NCBI GenBank assembly: GCA_002453275.1
Contig: DKGN01000185.1
Coordinates: 1-8,219, forward strand
Reading direction: 5' to 3'
Source of the DNA: Caryophanales bacterium UBA6769
GTDB lineage: Bacteria > Bacillota > Bacilli > Bacillales > UBA6769
Length of the DNA stretch: 8,219 nt
The translations under genes were made by a program, and so were the position numbers. A model generated the notes under the pieces. That model was given only the letters and a program-made list of their open reading frames with translations, made no database searches and was not told the origin of the DNA. Of this stretch, positions 6,501-8,219 are shown piece by piece. Every line of letters starts with the position of its first letter. Within the stretch, counting starts at the first letter, position 1.

Positions 6501-6754
6501 TGAGAGACAGACTGCATCGTTTTTAGTCCTGGTAATGTAGCGAGACGAGCTTCGACTGGCTTCGTCACCTTCTCAGCAACTTCTGTCGGATTAGCTCCAT
6601 CGTATGTAACAACAACTGCACCGATTGGCGGGTCAATATCAGGAATTAACTTTAACGGAATGTTAGTATACGATACTACACCTAACAATAAAAATAATAC
6701 CATTGTCACAATGGTAAAGACGGGCCTACGTATCGAAAAATCGCTTAGCTTCAT
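3506..6754 (-). CDS. swrC: RND efflux transporter, SwrC/YerP (AcrB-like) family
   Basis: A 1082-residue proton-driven RND pump in the cytoplasmic membrane. Its N-terminal part closely resembles B. subtilis SwrC (YerP), which gives surfactin self-resistance and supports swarming. It shows the duplicated RND plan: TM1 about 12-29, periplasmic-type domain 30-330, TM2-6 about 332-484, TM7 about 516-536, second large loop 540-848, and TM8-12 about 849-1004. The TM4 motif LVDNSIVVIEN carries Asp397, equivalent to AcrB Asp407, but Asn at the next position. In TM10, VVNNAIVLVD has Asn917 where AcrB has Lys940. A strongly acidic cytoplasmic tail of about 78 residues follows TM12. The ATG overlaps the MarR stop by 4 nt (ATGA), with AAGGGGAG (6766-6773) 11 nt upstream, so translation is probably coupled. 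No adaptor or outer-membrane partner gene is present, as expected in a Gram-positive. The substrate is unknown: lipopeptides, detergents or fatty acids are plausible. Confidence 0.92.
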   Translation of the reverse strand: MKLSDFSIRRPVFTIVTMVLFLLLGVVSYTNIPLKLIPDIDPPIGAVVVTYDGANPTEVAEKVTKPVEARLATLPGLKTMQSVSQEGSSLTILQFSWTTSIEDVQDEINNAINQVHVPDDAGEPRFLKFDPSQFPVIQMAISNGGESGFEELVTDLERELNKIDGVASVDVDGLRVDEIHISLDQDELEKYHLSQQEIVDVLQSNNISLPGSPVTSEDERLTTRVISTLTSVDDIKNLVVTKKINGDDILLDDLAKVAKQKEKQDVITRANQEPAVLVSVLQQSDANTAEVSTAFNDGLDTLLEKEKYKSIDTAVLFDQGDFIHEAIASVTNALIVGGLLAMLVLFFFLRNIRSPLIIGIAIPFSVIVTFVLLYFSNYSLNIMTLGGLALGIGMLVDNSIVVIENIYRHLQMGKDRKEAASVGTKEVAGAITASTLTTVAVFVPVLFISGLIGNLFKELGFTVAFSLFASLFVALTVVPMIASRFLKAPTEIIEKKRAQSPMLKWMEKSTRWVLGHRFVVIMITLVLLAVGGFGLTTVGTQFLPASDEGFFTIRVSHENGTPLATTEKTIQDIEEVLADEQDIKDYLSLTGSTSQQGPTGTSAEHEAEIFISMKDLSERDRSTLEVSEDIKSKVERAAGKAEISFSQQGSMGSEPNTLTFAVKADNKKNLNDYVSQIQEKLDDLNNVNEITTDTDEKAEEIQITVNRKKALEEGVAPAQVATIVNQVTRGQQAAQITTEDEEVLSVFVQYDESVVENIDSLKKLIIKKPDDSYTNLGAVADIERAEGPINIKRDNQTPAVQFTVKYSSDTTLGHVTADVNKEIEDLDLPEDFSMIFTGDQELLDSALDDLGLAFVLAILFVYLVMAAQFESFKHPFVILFTVPLIVIGVMIALTVTRTPLGVTAIIGLIILAGIVVNNAIVLVDYINQRKAAGMRTYDAIVESVKVRTRPILMTALTTILGLVPLAAGIGEGAEIQQPLGITVIGGLVSSTFLTLFFIPVLYSFFDKETRNLNKKYVTPDGQLIPAYLLDSHEFDDVEEPEAEKDLPEAIAEIDHNELSKDDVIGLLERIVEVSKKKEDDEE

Positions 6755-7209
6755 CTGATTTCTTTCTCCCCTTCCATACGGATGATATCACGGAACTTAT
6801 TTATTTTTTCACTTAATAAACGCAAGTCTTTTACATTCATTTGCGATAAATATTTTGTGAAAATTTCTTGTCGGGTTTCTCCCATTTTTTGAATAACATC
6901 CTTCCCCTTTTTCGCTAACCGGATATGGATGATTCGTCGATCTGAAGGATTAACAATTCGTGTTACAAACTTCATCTGATCCATTTTTGCTATCATCTGA
7001 CTTACAGCACTTACCGAAACATTAATTTTATTTGCAATATCTCGCATTGTTAAGGATTTATGCTTATCAATTAAAATGAGTACGAGCTGCTGATTTCGAG
7101 ATAACTCATTCGGGTAAGCAGAACCGAATTTTTCATTAAGTAACATAGTAATTTCCATCATACAATCTTCAATAGTAAGTGTATATTGGAGCGCTTCACC
7201 CTCGCTCAT
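6751..7209 (-). CDS. MarR-family transcriptional regulator
   Basis: A 152-residue winged helix-turn-helix protein that binds DNA as a dimer, probably repressing its own operon and releasing DNA when a ligand or oxidant is sensed. The order is a dimerisation helix (about 8-30), a helix-turn-helix at about 52-76 (SLTMRDIANKINVSVSAVSQ), the DNA-contacting wing with the family signature NPSDRR at 87-92, and C-terminal dimerisation helices (about 100-145). There is one Cys (Cys16) and no obvious OhrR-type Cys context. The ATG at 7209 is preferred because GGAGGG (7214-7219) lies 4 nt before it, while the in-frame ATG at 7221 has no binding site and overlaps this one. The stop overlaps the RND start by 4 nt. 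The palindromes just upstream (7227-7259) are the likely operator. Confidence 0.9.
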   Translation of the reverse strand: MSEGEALQYTLTIEDCMMEITMLLNEKFGSAYPNELSRNQQLVLILIDKHKSLTMRDIANKINVSVSAVSQMIAKMDQMKFVTRIVNPSDRRIIHIRLAKKGKDVIQKMGETRQEIFTKYLSQMNVKDLRLLSEKINKFRDIIRMEGEKEIR

Positions 7210-7226
7210 AATACCCTCCATCTAAT

Positions 7227-7259
7227 AGTTAAGATACTTAATTGTTAACATTCTTAACT
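7227..7259. promoter_or_regulatory. Probable MarR operator: nested TTAA palindromes
   Basis: The perfect 8-bp inverted repeat AGTTAAGA (7227-7234) / TCTTAACT (7252-7259) is centred at 7243. Inside it are two smaller palindromes: TTAAG-ata-CTTAA (7229-7241) and GTTAA-cattc-TTAAC (7244-7258). There are thus four TTAA half sites, room for two MarR dimers. It lies 18 nt before the regulator start and covers the proposed -10 box and transcript start, fitting autorepression. Confidence 0.7.
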
Positions 7260-7270
7260 TTCGTAGTCAA
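7241..7270 (-). promoter_or_regulatory. Candidate SigA promoter of the MarR-RND operon
   Basis: On the minus strand TTGACT (7270-7265, 5 of 6 to consensus) is followed after 18 nt by AACAAT (7246-7241, 4 of 6). The start would fall near 7234, giving a leader of about 25 nt. Both the -10 and the start lie within the palindromic operator. The -10 is weak, and another choice such as TATTAG nearer the gene is possible. Confidence 0.42.
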
Positions 7271-7288
7271 TCTTTCTAAAAAGATTGA
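7267..7288. repeat. Perfect 9-bp inverted repeat overlapping the proposed -35 box
   Basis: TCAATCTTT (7267-7275) and AAAGATTGA (7280-7288) are perfectly complementary around a 4-nt centre. No U-tract follows on either strand, so it is not a terminator. It overlaps the proposed -35 box and is unlike the TTAA operator, so a second regulator site is possible. Confidence 0.5.
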
Positions 7289-7317
7289 ACAATTTGCCAC
7301 AAATATCAATAAGTTCT

Positions 7318-7356
7318 TTAAAAAGACAGAACCCGCTCCTTCTAGAGCAGGTTCTG
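7318..7356 (-). terminator. Intrinsic terminator of the ferredoxin-NADP reductase gene
   Basis: On the minus strand CAGAACCTGCTC (7356-7345) pairs over 12 bp with GAGCGGGTTCTG (7338-7327), with one U-G and a 6-nt loop, followed by TCTTTTT. It begins 8 nt after the reductase stop codon and separates it from the MarR-RND operon. Confidence 0.9.
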
Positions 7357-7364
7357 ATTAATTT

Positions 7365-8219
7365 TTATTTATCGGCCATAATACTCGTACTATGAAGAGG
7401 TTGTGTTCTCGCTTTCGGATCAATGTACGATTTTGCATTGTTAACTGCAGTTGGTGCTTCACCAAAGCCAGTCGCAATTAATTTTACTTTTCCTTCATAG
7501 GTCGTTACATCGCCGGCAGCGTAAATGCCTTTTATATTCGTTTCCATTTTCGTGTTGACAACAATTGAGTTTCTTTCAATTTCTAACCCCCACGTTTTAA
7601 TGGGACCTAATGAAGAAACAAAGCCATAATTCACAATGAGCGCATCGATTGGAATCGTTTCTTCTTTTTCGCCTCTTACTTCCTTTAAAACAACCTCATG
7701 AATGTTTGTACCGTCACCCTTTACATCCATGACTTCAAAAGGCGTTTTTATGTTAATCCTTGAATTTTTCATCTGTTCCACACTATGTTCAAGCGCGCGG
7801 AATCGCTCACGGCGATGAACGATAGTGACATCCTTGGCGATTGGTTCTAACATTAACGCCCAATCGACTGCTGAGTCACCACCACCGCATACAACAACAT
7901 TTTTGTCCTGAAAAGATTGCAAATCATCAATAAAATAATGCATGTTTTTTCCTTCATAACGCTCACAATCAGGAACTTCTAGCAGACGAGGTTTGAAGGC
8001 ACCTACACCCGCTGTAATTAAGATTGTTTTCGTGTAATGCTTTTCGCCATTGCTTGTTGTTAATGTAAATGATTCATCTGGCAGTCTTTCAACCTCGTCA
8101 ACCGACTGTCCTAAAACAACCGTCGGGTCAAATTGCTTTGCTTGCTCGATGAGATCATCAACAAGTTCCTGTGCTTTTACTTTCGGAAATCCAGCGACAT
8201 CATATATATATTTCTCAGG
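7365..8219 (-). CDS. yumC: Ferredoxin/flavodoxin-NADP+ reductase (YumC type), 5' end cut by window
   Basis: The C-terminal 284 residues of a thioredoxin-reductase-like flavoprotein that passes electrons between NADPH and ferredoxin or flavodoxin in the cytoplasm. The frame is open to the window edge, beginning PEKYIYDVAGFP, so the ATG at 7943 is internal. B. subtilis YumC has about 332 residues, so about 48 are missing, including the N-terminal FAD-binding GxGxxG. Visible, counted from the edge: ILITAGVGAFKPR at about 67-79, the NADPH-binding GGGDSAVDWA at about 112-121 with HRRERFRA about 19 residues later, VNYGFVSSLGPIK, the C-terminal FAD motif IYAAGD and FGEAPTAVNNA. The end QPLHSTS closely matches YumC. 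There is no CxxC redox pair, which separates it from thioredoxin reductase. B. subtilis has a paralogue, YcgT, so the symbol is by closest memory. A strong terminator follows. Confidence 0.9.
   Translation of the reverse strand, partial: PEKYIYDVAGFPKVKAQELVDDLIEQAKQFDPTVVLGQSVDEVERLPDESFTLTTSNGEKHYTKTILITAGVGAFKPRLLEVPDCERYEGKNMHYFIDDLQSFQDKNVVVCGGGDSAVDWALMLEPIAKDVTIVHRRERFRALEHSVEQMKNSRINIKTPFEVMDVKGDGTNIHEVVLKEVRGEKEETIPIDALIVNYGFVSSLGPIKTWGLEIERNSIVVNTKMETNIKGIYAAGDVTTYEGKVKLIATGFGEAPTAVNNAKSYIDPKARTQPLHSTSIMADK

Overview
The window looks like chromosomal DNA of an endospore-forming member of the Bacillaceae. Four things point there: a Cse60-type sporulation protein, a MurJ protein close to Bacillus subtilis YtgP, an RND transporter close to SwrC (YerP), and a ferredoxin-NADP reductase close to YumC. 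AGGAGG-type ribosome binding sites and moderate-to-low GC fit. No mobile element, CRISPR array, rRNA or tRNA gene is visible. Family assignments come from remembered sequence similarity and were not searched.

Layout. Plus strand: the 3' two thirds of a cysteine synthase family gene (1-603), then a small gene (689-946) for an 85-residue protein with a Gly-X-Pro collagen-like block and a regular coiled coil, closed by an intrinsic terminator (947-980). All other genes are on the minus strand, listed here in order of transcription from the right edge: the C-terminal 284 residues of a ferredoxin/flavodoxin-NADP reductase (8219-7365) and its terminator; a MarR-family regulator (7209-6751) overlapping by 4 nt an SwrC-like RND pump (6754-3506), with a terminator behind it; a single-domain rhodanese protein (3446-3141); a non-coding stretch (2863-3140) holding a predicted folded RNA and a terminator-like hairpin; cse60 (2862-2674); and the lipid II flippase murJ (2611-959), which converges on the small collagen-like gene.

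How parts work together. The MarR gene and the RND gene form a regulator-pump operon. A large palindromic array (7227-7259) over its probable promoter is the likely autoregulatory operator. cse60 (mother-cell sporulation) and murJ (cell-wall precursor export) are adjacent and codirectional; murJ may also have its own extended -10 promoter at the cse60 stop codon.

Most unusual region. Between the rhodanese gene and cse60 the minus-strand RNA can fold into two abutting helices (2999-3113). Both wobble positions are G-U only in the minus-strand sense. About 96 nt further on, a 12-bp hairpin (2869-2902) buries the cse60 Shine-Dalgarno sequence and is followed directly by six U and the ATG. This resembles a cis-regulatory leader and is the best candidate here for something undescribed. 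The starts of the MarR, rhodanese and Cse60 proteins were set at internal ATGs because of ribosome binding site spacing.
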